Part shown: piece after piece, positions 27,801 to 51,116 of the stretch
Position numbering within the stretch: the first letter of the stretch is position 1
How the letters are laid out: the number at the start of each line of letters is the position of its first letter
Assembly (NCBI RefSeq): GCF_031877795.1
Contig: NC_133954.1
Span: 7,531,256 to 7,595,255 of the forward strand
Direction of reading: 5' to 3'
Source: Strix aluco
Lineage: Eukaryota; Chordata; Aves; Strigiformes; Strigidae
Length of the DNA stretch: 64,000 nucleotides
Notes under the pieces: model-generated
Databases searched by the model: none
What the model was told of the DNA's origin: nothing
The model's input: only the letters and a program-made list of their open reading frames with translations
Translations under genes and position numbers: made by a program

Positions 27801-28259
27801 GCTTGAGAGATGTGCTTAACTTCAACACTGTTTTGTGAAGATCAGAGACTTCACTGCCCCAAGTCCTCCCACAGCACGATCAGCAAGGTCTGGTCATGGA
27901 AGCACAGAGGGAAAGGCTAAAAATCTAGGGCCATCGCTTTTAAGATAACTCCTTCCTTCTTCACTGAACTTCAGGCTGACAGATGCTATCCCAGTTTTGC
28001 GTGACATACTTAAGTTGCCGGTGTCTGGCAACATCCATATATTCCTCGTGGTAGCCGCCTCTGCACAGCGAGCTCCAGAGTGAACACACAATACAGGCTA
28101 TTTCCAAAAGGTTCAAGTGAAAGGCCGCTCTAATCACAATCCTTAATACACCAGGCACAAAGACAGGTTCAACATGAGTCCCCTGCCACACAAAGCAGCA
28201 GCTTCGCTCAACTGGAGATGCAGAATAGCATCTGACTGAAAAAAATAAAAAAGCGGCAT

Positions 28260-29986
28260 AAACTTGAGCAGAGAACATGCTTTATTGAGAAGTAGATACA
28301 AGAATAGCACATTCTACCACATCATGGGAACAGGGTTTAGCTTCTGCACAAGAATGGCCTTCTTCCCTACTCCACAAGAGATCTACTTTGTTGGATAGTT
28401 TCATGAGTATCTGTAGTTAGTTACAATACAGGAGCAAAGGGCATGAGACAGCAAAATTCAGTAATGCCCACAAGGTATAACACCATGTACTGATGATCTT
28501 TTTTCTTTTCCTTTTTTTTAAAAGAGGCAGAGAAAGGCAGACAACCATCAGAAGAGCAGTAGAGAACTTTTCCACATTAGGATGGGTCAGTGGTTAACAG
28601 GAAACGGCTCCTACCTACCGGTACATTGCAAATGCTTCATTTCAGACTCCGTTCAATGAGGAAGCATTGGAAGGTTTAAATGAAATCGGCACTACATGAT
28701 GCTGCCATCATCTACCCCAAGATTGTCCCCCCTTTTAATGACACTGGAGCCATATAGGAAACTTGTGGCACAAGGACAGTGGTTATACTTGAAAGCTATT
28801 GTATGATAGTTTCTTCCGGTGGTGCTGATGGGAGAGGGGAAGTAAAAGTTTTTTTGTTTTACAAAGACAAACAAGAATGCACTGTCAGAGAAACAAACCA
28901 TCCACACAGCTAACCGGAGCTGCCACTGATGCACAGAACGTACACTGTAGGCAATCCAACAACTGATGATATTTGCATTGTAGAGTTTCTGTGGCTGTTT
29001 GGACAAGGCTAGCAAAAATCTGTCTAAAGTTTTTCTTTCTTCAGTCTAGAGGAAAAAAATCCTCCAATACAAAGAGACCTACAATTCAAGGAAGACTGCT
29101 CTGGGAAAAATATCTGCAGTGAAATATAGTGAACAGGCTGCTTCTGTGTAAAGGAACCCACTAACTCCAAGAGATAAACCAGGAAAAACCAGTAACTTAT
29201 AATCAGAGAGGTCTCTCCAACAGACGTGGTACTGTAGCAGCTCCAGGAGCACATACCTAGAGCAGCTCTGGGAAACACCTCAGACCACAATGTTCTCGCA
29301 CACTGAGCCTTGACTCCTCCAGGGGAACACTAACAATCACACCACTCAGTTACAAGACACGCAAGCTTCTGACTGTACAATATTAACTATGTGAAGACCT
29401 GCTATATTATATGGAAAACACTGCTGAAAGAGGTGGCATGTTACCTTACTAAAACTATCTGATACATGGAATGGACCAGTCCATTGGACAGGACTAGTTA
29501 AAAATGCTGAAGTCAGTGTAACTGCAGCTCGTTGGAAAACCAGACTTCCCCCAAACAAGCATTATTAGACCTTGTTCAAAAGCCACAGAAGTTATCTCCA
29601 TTACTTAGAACGCAAGGAACCTGAAGGAAGAAACAACCAGATTACAGGACACAACACAACCTCATCGGAATAAGAACATGAGGGTAAGACCAGTGACTGG
29701 ACAGGTACAGTACCAGATATCAGAACTCCTTGGGCCAGTGCTGCTAGGAGCTTCGTTTGGGTCCTATACAGATCCAATCCTTGCAACCTCATTGAGGCCG
29801 AAACATAAAGTTCCTCAGAACTAGCGTCTGTGGTGTGCACAAAAGATCTGGGCCAGAACAGTACCAAGGGGAACTGATCTTTCGGGAGGGTACTGTACCA
29901 GCCAATCACAACAGCAACAGATACGACAGAGATCCCTAGGGTACTTCCTACTGCTGGGGTTCACTGGCTTCAGGAGTGAGAGACAG
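28260..29986 (-). other. KAT7: KAT7 3' untranslated region
   Basis: About 1.7 kb between the KAT7 stop codon and the AATAAA at 28286-28281. No acceptor or long conserved frame was seen. A weaker minus-strand ATTAAA at 28738-28733 could give a shorter 3' end. The 3' end at about 28260 is inferred from the signal plus a usual cleavage distance. Confidence 0.75.
28281..28286 (-). terminator. KAT7: KAT7 polyadenylation signal AATAAA
   Basis: TTTATT on the plus strand reads AATAAA on the minus strand. It is the only canonical hexamer I found between the stop codon and 28.2 kb. Cleavage is expected 10-25 bases further on, near 28260. Confidence 0.7.
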
Positions 29987-41387
<11,401 letters not shown>

Positions 41388-41879
41388 CCTCGGTGGGGGC
41401 GGGGGCAGCGAGGTTGGCTGGTCCCCGGCGCCCCCGGCCCGCGAAGCGGCGGTCGCCGCCGTGTTAGCGCTGGCGGGCTCCGTGGTGACAGCCGTGTCTC
41501 CCGTCCTGCGGCACGTCTGCTCCGGCGGCGCCAGTCCGCTCCCGCCGCCGCCAGTCCCTGTTCCCTGCTCGGTCCCCTCACGCTTCCGCCGGGACACGGT
41601 CCACACCCCCCCGTCACGTGACCCCGAGCCAGCCTCACGCCAGCGGGGGCTGCCATCTTGGATTCGGACAGGTATCCCGGCGGCGCCGCCGACAGTGAAG
41701 CTACCAGCGGCCATCTTGGGTTCGGGCGAAGGGGCTCTTGGCGGGGGCTGGGGCGGCAGCCATCTTGGGTCCGGGTGTGAAGTCAGTGGGCTCCCGGCGA
41801 CGCCCGGGGACCGGAGCGGGTGTTTTCCCCGGGGAGCCATGTTGGGTTCGGGCAGGCAGAGCCCTCCCGCTGGGGCCAT
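41388..41879 (-). other. Open in-frame leader upstream of the KAT7 ATG
   Basis: The KAT7 frame has no stop from 41879 to its ATG. In-frame ATGs occur at 41879, 41840 and 41714, each inside a YY1-like element. The one at 41714 has an ideal context (AAGATGG) and would add 109 residues beginning MAAGSFTVGG. The extension is Gly/Ala/Pro/Arg-rich and resembles no domain I know. Whether mRNA starts far enough upstream is unknown. Confidence 0.4.
41613..41622. promoter_or_regulatory. Palindromic E-box GTCACGTGAC
   Basis: A perfect 10-base palindrome matching the extended E-box bound by USF and TFE/TFEB-type factors, about 230 bases upstream of the KAT7 ATG. A second CACGTGAC lies at 53480-53487 in the FAM117A promoter. 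Confidence 0.5.
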
Positions 41880-41884
41880 CTTGG
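41652..41884 (-). promoter_or_regulatory. Array of five YY1-like elements upstream of KAT7
   Basis: Five copies of an 18-base unit close to GCCATCTTGGGTTCGGGC start at 41652, 41710, 41759, 41836 and 41875. The core GCCATCTTGG is the YY1 recognition sequence; one copy has a C-to-G change (GCCATGTTGG). Read on the minus strand each is CCAAGATGGC, the orientation found at the start sites of YY1-initiated housekeeping genes, which agrees with KAT7 transcription. Factor binding is inferred from the motif. Confidence 0.65.
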
Positions 41885-41938
41885 GGCCGGGCAGAGGCGC
41901 GCCGCCGGCTCCATGGAGTGATTGGGTAGAGGAAGGCG
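41839..41938 (+). other. Candidate first exon of a divergent plus-strand transcript
   Basis: The plus strand of the CpG island has an ATG at 41839 (MLGSGRQSPPAGAILGPGRG) and a good donor, GGCG|GTGAGT, at 41938/41939. The start site is unknown. It is proposed because a well-formed exon at 45334 continues the frame without a stop. It could equally be a non-coding divergent RNA or chance. Confidence 0.3.
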
Positions 41939-44841
41939 GTGAGTCCCCGTTGCTCTTGAGGCGGAGGCGGGGAGCGCCGCGCCTCCGTCTCCCGGCCCCC
42001 CTCCTGCTGAGGGGGGGTGCCGCCGCCTGCCCTCTGTGCGGCCTGCTGGAGGGAGAGGCCTTTCCCGGGCCCTGGCTCCGCGCTGGGCCGGCCCGGGGCG
42101 GGCCGTCGCAGAGGCCTAAGGGGCCTGGGCGGGCCTCGCAGGACTGTGCTGCTTTGGGCTCTCATTCGGAAAGGCTGTTGTCGTTAATTAATCTTTCCGC
42201 TCTCAAAATACCGTCGGGAGGGGAGGGGCGTGTTGGTGAAGCTTTGCCTCTGTAGCTGGTCGTGTTTCTGCCCTGAGCTGATGAGGCACTTTGTTGTGAG
42301 GCGGCTCTCGCTAACTGGGGCCTCTGGCTGGCCTGGAGCAGAGAGGCAGCAAGTTCATCCCTGTGGGGCTCCCTGCACTGGCCGAGCACTCTGTGGGAGC
42401 TGTTTCCCTGGTTGTGATTAGGCTAATAGTTGGTTAAGCATAATATATCAATAATGTTAATGTGATAACACTGTCTGTGAGCAACAGTATAGTGCTTTAT
42501 GTAAAAACCTGGGGGAAAATAGGAGTATTTAGTCAAACACATGATTTCTTTCCAACCGTGGTTATCTTTAGGGATTATGAAATTCTCAGGGCCTAATCCT
42601 ATAATCCTCATGAGTGCATGTCATCCTTAGTCATGCAAGTAATACCATTTTTCTCATTCCAAATTGTTATTGCTCCTAGGTGTATCCACTCTCCTGTGAA
42701 ATGTTGAAAAGCAAACCTGAAGAAGTCAAGATGAAATACCTCTGCTTTTGCCCAAGCAGAGAGGAATGGGAAGCAGTATGTGTGGTATGTGAAGTGGGAG
42801 TGTATGTACTGGTTGCAAATAAGCATACATACAACCTAAAAATTTTTACACATTAAGATCAGCAATACTGTGGGTGTGTGAAAAACTCGCTAGTAAGTGT
42901 TTTTTTTCAGTGAACTAAATTGTAAACCTACTGAAAGGTGGCTGCAGGAGAAAACACTACGGCACAAATGCATGAGTTCTTATTTAATAAGAAAAATAAA
43001 AGACTGCCTGGGATTTAATAGAATTTCAAATTGCAGTTGAGCCAAAATCTAGTGCCAGGCTAATAAGCGTTATGCTCTCAAAGTTATTAGACTGACTTGA
43101 AATGATTAATTTGAGATAAATTTGGGATGAACTAAAGCATTGCTTCAAAGGGCAAGAGGAATGGGAACAAAGAAAATTAGTGCACTATTCCTTAATGGAA
43201 AGAAAAGGGAGGAGTTAGTCTGGACACTTCATAGTTGCTCGTCTCTTGTGTATCGTCTATGAGACAAAGCTCAGGCCCCACAAGAGTGAACGTGTCTAAT
43301 GTTGCCAACTGATGAAGGACTCTAATGGAAATGTGGGACAGGAGCAATAAAAAAGATTTCAGAGAGCTTGTAGATTGCAGCTTCTTCATCGTTTATCTCT
43401 TCTTGCATTAAATGGAATCTGCCTGTGGTAGAAAAATTACAGTTAGCTTAAAGACTGTTTCTAACAAAACATATTTGGACCTTGCAAATATGCAAATTCA
43501 ATTGCAGATTTGCTTGAATGAAAAACACTAAAGAATACGATGACCATGTGAAAAGTTGCACGCTGCCACATCCCATTGAAATAGTTGCCTGTTGATGATA
43601 GCTAAAGGATTCCTCTTTCAAAAACTGGATTATATGCGAGCTATAGTGCTTAATTGTATCAGATAAGTAAAATATCAGTTAGAGCTTCTAGGTGTTACTG
43701 AAGGTTATGTCTGAAATAAGTTGTTTATGTTAATGCATATTAGCAGGATTTATCACCACCAACAGGATGATACTGGAAAAACAAAGCAAACAGAAGTGGG
43801 TGGTGTTTAATAACTTTCCTAGAGGTGGCAGTACTTGAATAGAAGCCAGGAATCCAGTTCCCTGTGCTGTCTTACTGTCTCCTGATAATTACAACGGTAA
43901 CACAAATTGTAAGTCCTCTGTGCAGTTTGATGTAACTCTAGAGTAGCCACTGCCTGTAGAGGAAGGGGGCAATGAGAAGGGAAGATGGCCTCATATTTGC
44001 TAAACTGTCTTGTGCTCTCAGAAGAGCGTGCAGCAGAGCTTGCAGGAACTTTTCTCTATGTGTGTAACTACCAGTAGAACAGACTGCAAGGAGTAAACTT
44101 AGTAGTACTACACTTCAGTTCAAAATCCAACCCAAACTTGGGAGGCTTATGGCAGAAATAAAAATGTTTTTTCATTAATTTGTATGTCAAGGATGTGTCC
44201 AGGCCTTGGCCATGTGCCAGGGGTCGGTACTGAAGAAACTCCAGCCCTGACATTTGTCAGAGCTGGAACTGCAGGGTCTGTTCTAGGGGAAAAACACGAA
44301 GGGACGTGGAAGTTGAGGGGCTGCGTGTGGCGGCAGGTGCCTTCCCTGTTGGCATCACCACTAGATGTCGGTGCAGGAAACTGTTGCTTCGCCCTGAGCA
44401 CGCTACCGAAATGAGGAATCGGCTTGGGAAGAGCCAGCGATTTCTTCAGGGTGCAGATCTGGTGTAGCTTCTGCTTACAAGGATCTCCACTGGGGTTAAG
44501 CTCATTTTGGTAAGGTTCTTAAGCCAGACTTGCAGTCTCGACTCTGTCAGCATTTTCCCAGTAGGAAATAGGGAATTTCCTGATGCTACACCAGAAGAAA
44601 GTTTAGCAAGTGCTTGATGACTTCAAATTTCATGGTAAATCACACAGAAGTGACTTTTGGTTTTTTAAATCCTTGGTTATCGAATATGTGTAGGTGCCAG
44701 ATTGCCACTGATGTCAGCAGAGTTAACTGCCTGAAATACCTTGGCTCTGAAGATCTTGCTGAATCTTTTGAAATCTCTCAAGGCCCTTACTTCACTAAAA
44801 CTCTTTGGAACTTAGGTTTAGGTACATCCACTGTTGTATTT

Positions 44842-44859
44842 AAAAAAAAAAAAAAAAAA
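44842..44859. repeat. Poly(A) run
   Basis: Eighteen adenines flanked by T-rich sequence. No recognisable retroelement body is adjacent. Confidence 0.85.
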
Positions 44860-45333
44860 TTATCTCTTGCTGAATCTTAGAGGATATAGGCAATGAAAAG
44901 GGAATTTTCACCTAAACCAACCTCCATAAGGAGGTACAAGCATCAATAGATAGAAATTAGGTTTACAGCTCTGATCTCCTGCCTTGATTCCCACTTGCTC
45001 TGGAGACGTGGCATTGAGCGAGCTGCCTGTGGGACCTTAATATAGCCATCACTTATATTAGTGATAATATAAAGTAGGCTTGCTTATGTAGGGATTGTTA
45101 CGAAGCAGAATAAATGCTTTTAAAGTACTTAAGGTTTTTTCAGTTGCTAAGTGCTTTATAAATGTTATTCACTTTAATTGTGCTTTATGTGTTACTTGCT
45201 ATGATGCATTCCTGCAGGGCTACTTTACCTGCTTAAATGTGTTTTAAAGCAAATGAGAGAAATGTTATATAATGAAAATACACCATAAAAATATCTGAAG
45301 TGCTATACTTGAATAAATCTTACTTGTTTTTAG

Positions 45334-45473
45334 GTATCATCTCAGTCCAGCTCTGGGGGCTAGACTTACAGAAAGACTGGGATAATGGTAAAGTGCTGCA
45401 AATATCCAGAGCACTGTTACGCAGATATGAAGATCCAGGACCCCAGATGCTTATCCTTTCACATCTTCAGAAG
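45334..45473 (+). other. Candidate internal exon of the divergent transcript
   Basis: TTGTTTTTAG acceptor and AAG|GTGAGTAG donor bound 140 bases. Read in the phase left by the 41938 donor, all 46 codons are open (IISVQLWGLDLQKDWDNGKV, then a segment ending LSHLQK). The sequence is charged and helical in character. I do not recognise a family. Both splice sites are strong by eye. Confidence 0.4.
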
Positions 45474-48400
45474 GTGAGTAGAGGTGGCTTCCCTCTGGTT
45501 TGGGTTCCAGCTTAATATTTTTAATGTTTGGATTTTAGGTGTGGTAGGCCTAGACGATAGAGCAGCATCAGAGAACCTCTTGACCCAAGCATGTAGAGCT
45601 TGAATTCCTGATCCAATTTGATGTGTCTTAAAGACCCATATGGGAGTGAGTCACTGTCTCTCATGAGGGCACTTTTACTATAGAATAACTGAGGGTTAGC
45701 TGCTGTTTGCTGGTTGTATTTTTGGACAGGGACTGAGCAACCTGATCTGTGTTGGCCTGGCTCTGAGCGGGGGTTGGAGCTGAAATTATTCTGTCAGTAG
45801 TCGAGAAGCTTGAAGTTGGTTCTTGCCAAAGTGTAGTCAGTGATGTGCAAACAGGTTAAATGCAGATATGTGTATACAAATGGCAGAAGGTGCAGAATTT
45901 AATGTAGAAAATCTGTGGAACCTGGACTAGCTATAAGCTTGGCCCTATGTATTTTTAAGACTTTACTTCTGTTTACAGCTGAAGAGACCAGCTCTCCAAT
46001 GGGCCTTGGTACACTCCAGAAGCAAACCCAACAGCAACAAATATGTTTCATTCAGACAATTGTAGCGCTGAAGCTAGCTTGTGGGATTTATTTGCAGGTT
46101 GGCGTAGTATTTTCTACTTTTGCATTAAAAAATCATCAGCTGTTGCACATCAGGACTCCAGTTTTTAGAGGATGTGTTTGCAGATAGTTCAGCAAATGGC
46201 TGGGGAGGGGGTGTGTTTATTTTTTTAAAGCCTGAAGCTGGTTTAGATTTGAATGGATACTGACCTGTAGTATAAGTAGTCACAGAAACCCCTGTGTGGA
46301 GAACTGTGGCCCTGTACCATGCATGGAGCTGAAGGTCTTGCAGAACACAACTAGCTGTAGAGGGACAGGGGTGTTTCAGTAAACTTGAACAGAATCCATG
46401 CACTTGCTCTTTTCCTGGGGCTCTGGCATGCAGACATCTGAGTGGAGCCTGTGTTTTCTGGCATCAGGAGCAAGGTCAATCCAGTTTGGCCTACATCTCT
46501 CTTTTTTTTATTATTATTGTAATGGAAAAAAATCCAGTCTGAGTTTTGCTGAAAGCCGTTGTTTTTCACTTAGTTACAGCTGAATATAGCCACACTTCCT
46601 GGTTCCCTCCCTCCCTCCCCTGGGTCTCATAGTATAATCTAATTATTAAATAGCTGCAATAAAAGTACATTTTGCCCTGGCAGGACTAAAGCCTATTGAT
46701 AGGCCAGATATTTTTATGCCATCCTCGTCCTGTTCCTGCCAAAATGGGTTATTTTTTGGGCTCTCTTGTCTGCTTTTGGAGTTGTGATCTGCTCCTTTAA
46801 TACATTCCTTCCAGTCTAGGCAGTGCTCTCCAACTGCCTGGCAGTGATGTTAGTGCCTTGCTTCCTAATCAATCAAGTCCTCTGCATACTTCCTTAAAGG
46901 AAAACTCTGTTCATGTTGTTCAGCCCAATGACACAAACTTTCACAGGTGCAAGAAACATTTGTCACCAGCGATGATACTGATGTGGGAAGCGAAGGCAAA
47001 ACTCCATCCTGTTTGGTGTTTCTGAGCCCATTCTGTGGGCAGTTCCTTTTCATAAAACTTACTGTGGGCAACTAGCCACAGACTTTGTAGCTCAGTTTCC
47101 AGCTGACATGAATATCTTGATTGTAAGAACTATGGGGATATTAAGAACAGGTTATATGTGAGTATAGTAAGGACAGAATTTGTCTTTGCTTGCTCCGCTA
47201 ATTAGAGAGCGGTCCCTAATCACCATATTCTGTGCCTCAGGTAGTTGCCTGCAGTAGTGGAGGTAGAGGGATTGTTTAGGATGTGCCTACTGCTTAGATC
47301 CAAAGTGAAAACAGGAGGCAGGTAACAGAAACCGAATGTCATCCCAGACTAAAGGGTGGAGTATACTTGGAGGCTTAGCCAAAGGTCAAGAAAATAAGCA
47401 GCCTCGAGACAAGGAGTGAGAGAATTGTAGTAAGACAAGGTGGAAGTAAGAACCAGAGCTAAGCAAAAGGATTTTGAGAACAACAGACCAGTTTGGTACA
47501 TTGAGCACCACCATAGCTGGGATGGTCTGATTTACTCTGATATCAAATATGCATCAATTTGGCTGCTTCTCTGTTTAGGCAGGTTTATCTTTCCCTTAGT
47601 TTCCTAGGAAACTGATTAGCTCTGTGCTTTTAACACTGAAGGAGCCAAAGAAACACCAAACAGAGTGCAAATTGGCAATACAGAATGGAGGGAGAATGGG
47701 AGGATGTATCTGGAGGAAGCGTATCACAAGATGGGAACAGCAACTTTTATACCAGTTTGTATTGTGCAATATGATCACTGTCCATTATACTTCTAATTAG
47801 AAAAAAACATTGTCTTGGAGAAATTTGTCAGATAAGTAAAGATTGGGATGAGCAATGTTACTGCTTTCTGGGGGCTTGTGTCCTGTTAGAAGTGCGCTGC
47901 TGCAAAATGGCTGTTCCTAGCCTAAGGTTTATGTGCCAGCTGGAACTGCTGATTTCCTTTGAAACTCCTGTTTTTGTAATTATTCATGGCAAAAAAAAAA
48001 AAGTTTCTTCCCATATGAACTTCTGGCTTGCTGAGTTCTGGGGTGAGCCAAGTAGGTTATTTTCTTTGGTGTCTGCATTTTTTCCTAATTACATTGTGCC
48101 AGTTGTTGCCACACAAGTTTTTATTTACCTGTGCTTCCAAATTGGTAAGTTCCATGTTCTGGAAAAGCTCAGCAGCACTTCCTGGGGAGTTTGTCTTGGG
48201 ACTGCTTTGTATCTATGAGGGAGTAATATTCTTGTGCCAAATACAGCCCTTTATGTAAACTTTTTTTTTCTATAATGTGTTTCTAACACTTTCTAATCTA
48301 ATTTGGTTTCAGGAAATGGAAAGGTAGTGCTGTGTGTCTGAGCTGCCATGCTTTGCCAGGCAGTAGCTGATGGGTGAACTAGAGCTTTAATTGCTGACGT

Positions 48401-48899
48401 TCTTCTGTGCAAACTGAGAAACCATGGGTTTGCCTGTCCTAAAAACATAAAGTTTCCTCTAACAGTCTCCTAAGCAAGCTGTCATTCCTTAATGGTGAAC
48501 ATTTACATCTAATGCAGCCCATGTTATTCTGGGAAATCTTTACAAAGTCTCTGATGTTGGCTGACTCGTGAATCCATGTGGTTGGGCATGGGAAGAGAAA
48601 CAAGATAATCTCTTAGGATGAGGTAAGTGGGATCTACCAGCTTAGATCAAAAGTCCTGGTGTCCCCTAGATGTGTTGTCCTGCTGCAGACAACCTCTGTG
48701 TGTCACTTTGAACAGTCAAATGCCAGCTCCTCTACAGATGCACGGCCTGGCACAAAACAGGGGGTTGCCCTGCATGTCACCAGCACTAATAGAGATAGAA
48801 AAGAAAATTGGAAGTCACGTACCCAAACTTCTGCAAGTGTATGATGAAAGGATCCTAAAAAAGAGAGTAAACTTCATCCCTGCTGTGTCTGTTTTCCAG

Positions 48900-48996
48900 C
48901 AGGAGAAGCTGCAGGGTCACAGTAGTGGGATGATGAGATGGCTCTTGTAGTGGGTAGAAGGAACCCAAGCAGCAGCGGAGGATGTTGCAGCAGCAG
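48900..48996 (+). other. Candidate exon of the divergent transcript
   Basis: TGTTTTCCAG acceptor (a CAGCAG tandem acceptor) and CAG|GTATGA donor. Joined to the 45473 donor, the frame continues QEKLQGHSSGMMRWLL and stops, giving an open frame of about 96 codons overall. The donor lies beyond that stop. Confidence 0.28.
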
Positions 48997-51015
48997 GTAT
49001 GAGACATGCTTTATTATAGCTGTAGTTTTGAGTCCCTTGTCTGTTTTAAATTGATTGCTGGTACTTGACTGACTTGCTCTCCTTGGTGTCCTTGTATTCA
49101 TTTAGATGCTCTATTACGATGTTGGCAGTGCTGGACATCAGTGATTACTTTTAAGTGCACTCTTTCTGGTATATTGATGATTCATACTATTAGGAGAGGC
49201 TTCCTGCCTTTCCATGACTTAGTGAAAGCAATCTATTTCATAATGTCTCCTTACTCTTAGCAGGGCTTGTGCTCTGTTCCCAAAACTCCCACTGTTTTCA
49301 CTGCGAGCATGACCAGACTGTGAAATAGCTTGGCTCGTCTGGTGAATAATCTGTTAGTCTCTTTTAATAAACTGCAGTTTTATTTATCTTGCTGCTCTTT
49401 AGAGCTTTTAATCTCAAAACATTTGAGTGCAGAAACTGTCCAGTAGTGAAATGCAGCCATCTCTCTTGGGGATAGAGTGGGAGGCAGACAGGCAGGCATT
49501 TTACTCCACAGTTTAGAGTGAGAGGAATTTTGTTCAAGGACAATGAGGGAAAGCTTAGCTTGTATGCTGAATGACCCTTTGATCTTCCATGTTCATGCTC
49601 AGCTGATCAGGACTTTAAATCTAAGCTCTGTCTCCCTCCTACCCATAGCAAACAGCCAGAAATATCATCTCATTTAGGACTTGAGCACTGGACCAGAATG
49701 ACAGGACTGCAGTGGCAACTGCTCAGCCTTATACATTTCCTATCTGCCTGTCACTTCCTCAAGGGACGCTGACATAAAGCTAAAGAATGGTGGGTAGCAG
49801 TTCTGGGATGTGGAGTAGGGTGTACTCCGAGGGTGTACAGAGGGTGCAGAGGGGAAGGGAAGGCCAGGTCTGTTACACAGAAATACTCTCCTACATGCCT
49901 GTAAATACTGAGGAACTGGACAGTGCTGTAGTGTTAAAAGGTGACTTTCTGGAACATACTGAATAGGTCGGTCCATAGCCATGAGATGCATTTGATAATT
50001 CTGAAGCGTTGTGGTGTTTGCTAATCGTGATGAAGTGACTGGCTTTCTGAGGCTCTGAAAACTGAGACTAGTGAGCTGGTGGTGTGGTAGGTCAGCGCTC
50101 CTGTGCAAGGGGAGAAGGCTGCAGAAACTGCTGTGGCAGAAGCAATGGAAACGAGCAGGCAGAGTATGATAAGAAGCTGGATCCTTGACCTGCAGCCCTT
50201 GAGCAGTTGTAAAAGATTGTGTTACTTCTGCTACTATGCAGCACATCATTAGGAACCTTAATTACGGGGAGATGACTGCATTGCGTAGGCTAGAGTGTAG
50301 CCTGCAGGAATGTAGGAGCTTTAATTTTATGCTTACTCCGTGGTGTGTGTCTTACTTGGGGAAGGATACAGAAAGGCCTGTTCTTGTTGCAAATAAACTT
50401 GGCTGGCTGATAATGTGCAACTCCTCTGAGCTAGAATAGCTGTAGCCCATTTGATAGGTAACAGCTGGTGCTTTTTTGCCTCTTCCTACATATTAAAGCA
50501 AAATGTGGGGTTTTAAACCTTGAGGGAAGCATTTGGTGAAAGCAAAACTTGGACTTGAGACAGAGTGGTGCTTAGCTTAGTTGTGCCGAATGCTTCATTA
50601 TTTTTTTTTTTCAGTATTCCTTGCTGTATTTATAGCATGAGATATGGTGAGAACAATCAGAGGCACAGCTGTGTGACCTCCTTTATGCTAAAACAAACAG
50701 TACAGAGAAGTGAATATTTTTAGTTTGTTCCAGCTGTGGGTATTGGGTTCAAAGTGCAGTGCCTTAAAAAGACAGCGTGTCAGAGAAACTGAAAGGTGAA
50801 TTTGAATTTCTAGGTTGGTAGGACTGACTCTGAAGGGTTGCTAGAAAAGTTGAGCTACTGGTCTGTCAGTGAAAAAAAGAGTATGGTCAAAACCCCTCTA
50901 TTTGGCATTCATAACTCTTTTTTCATTGCAATTTTATGTTTTGAACACCTGTACTTTGGTTGTTCCCTGTCCATTTCTTTTTCTTACATTTAATTTCCTG
51001 TTTCTCTGCTAATAG

Positions 51016-51116
51016 CTACTATGGACCTTGGGAAGGAAATATTTTCAGGAAGAGTGTCTTTGACTTGAAGAAATGTCTGTATACAGAGTAGCAGCAGGAT
51101 TTCAAAGATCGGCTAG
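51016..51116 (+). other. Candidate untranslated exon of the divergent transcript
   Basis: A long pyrimidine tract ending CTGCTAATAG precedes 101 bases ending CTAG|GTATGG. If the previous exons are real, this one lies beyond their stop codon. No plus-strand AATAAA that would close the transcript was found between here and 53.3 kb. Confidence 0.25.

Larger units (their letters stand above)
17686..28259. other. Intergenic sequence downstream of KAT7, no supported gene
   Basis: About 10.6 kb of mainly A/T-rich unique sequence up to the KAT7 3' end. It has two MIR-like traces, an imperfect hairpin (20918-20999), short AAAT and GATA repeats and an A-rich low-complexity block (27332-27381). No gene was recognised. 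Confidence 0.6.

Noticed and set aside
43820-43885. Possible MIR trace (GGTGGCAGTACTTGAATAGA, then CCAGGAATCCAGTTCCC)
   Set aside because: Order is compatible with reverse MIR, but similarity is too low to call without a profile search.
49740-50249. 169-codon minus-strand frame in the intergenic region
   Set aside because: Composition and length fit chance. It shows no conserved motif, signal peptide or splice context.
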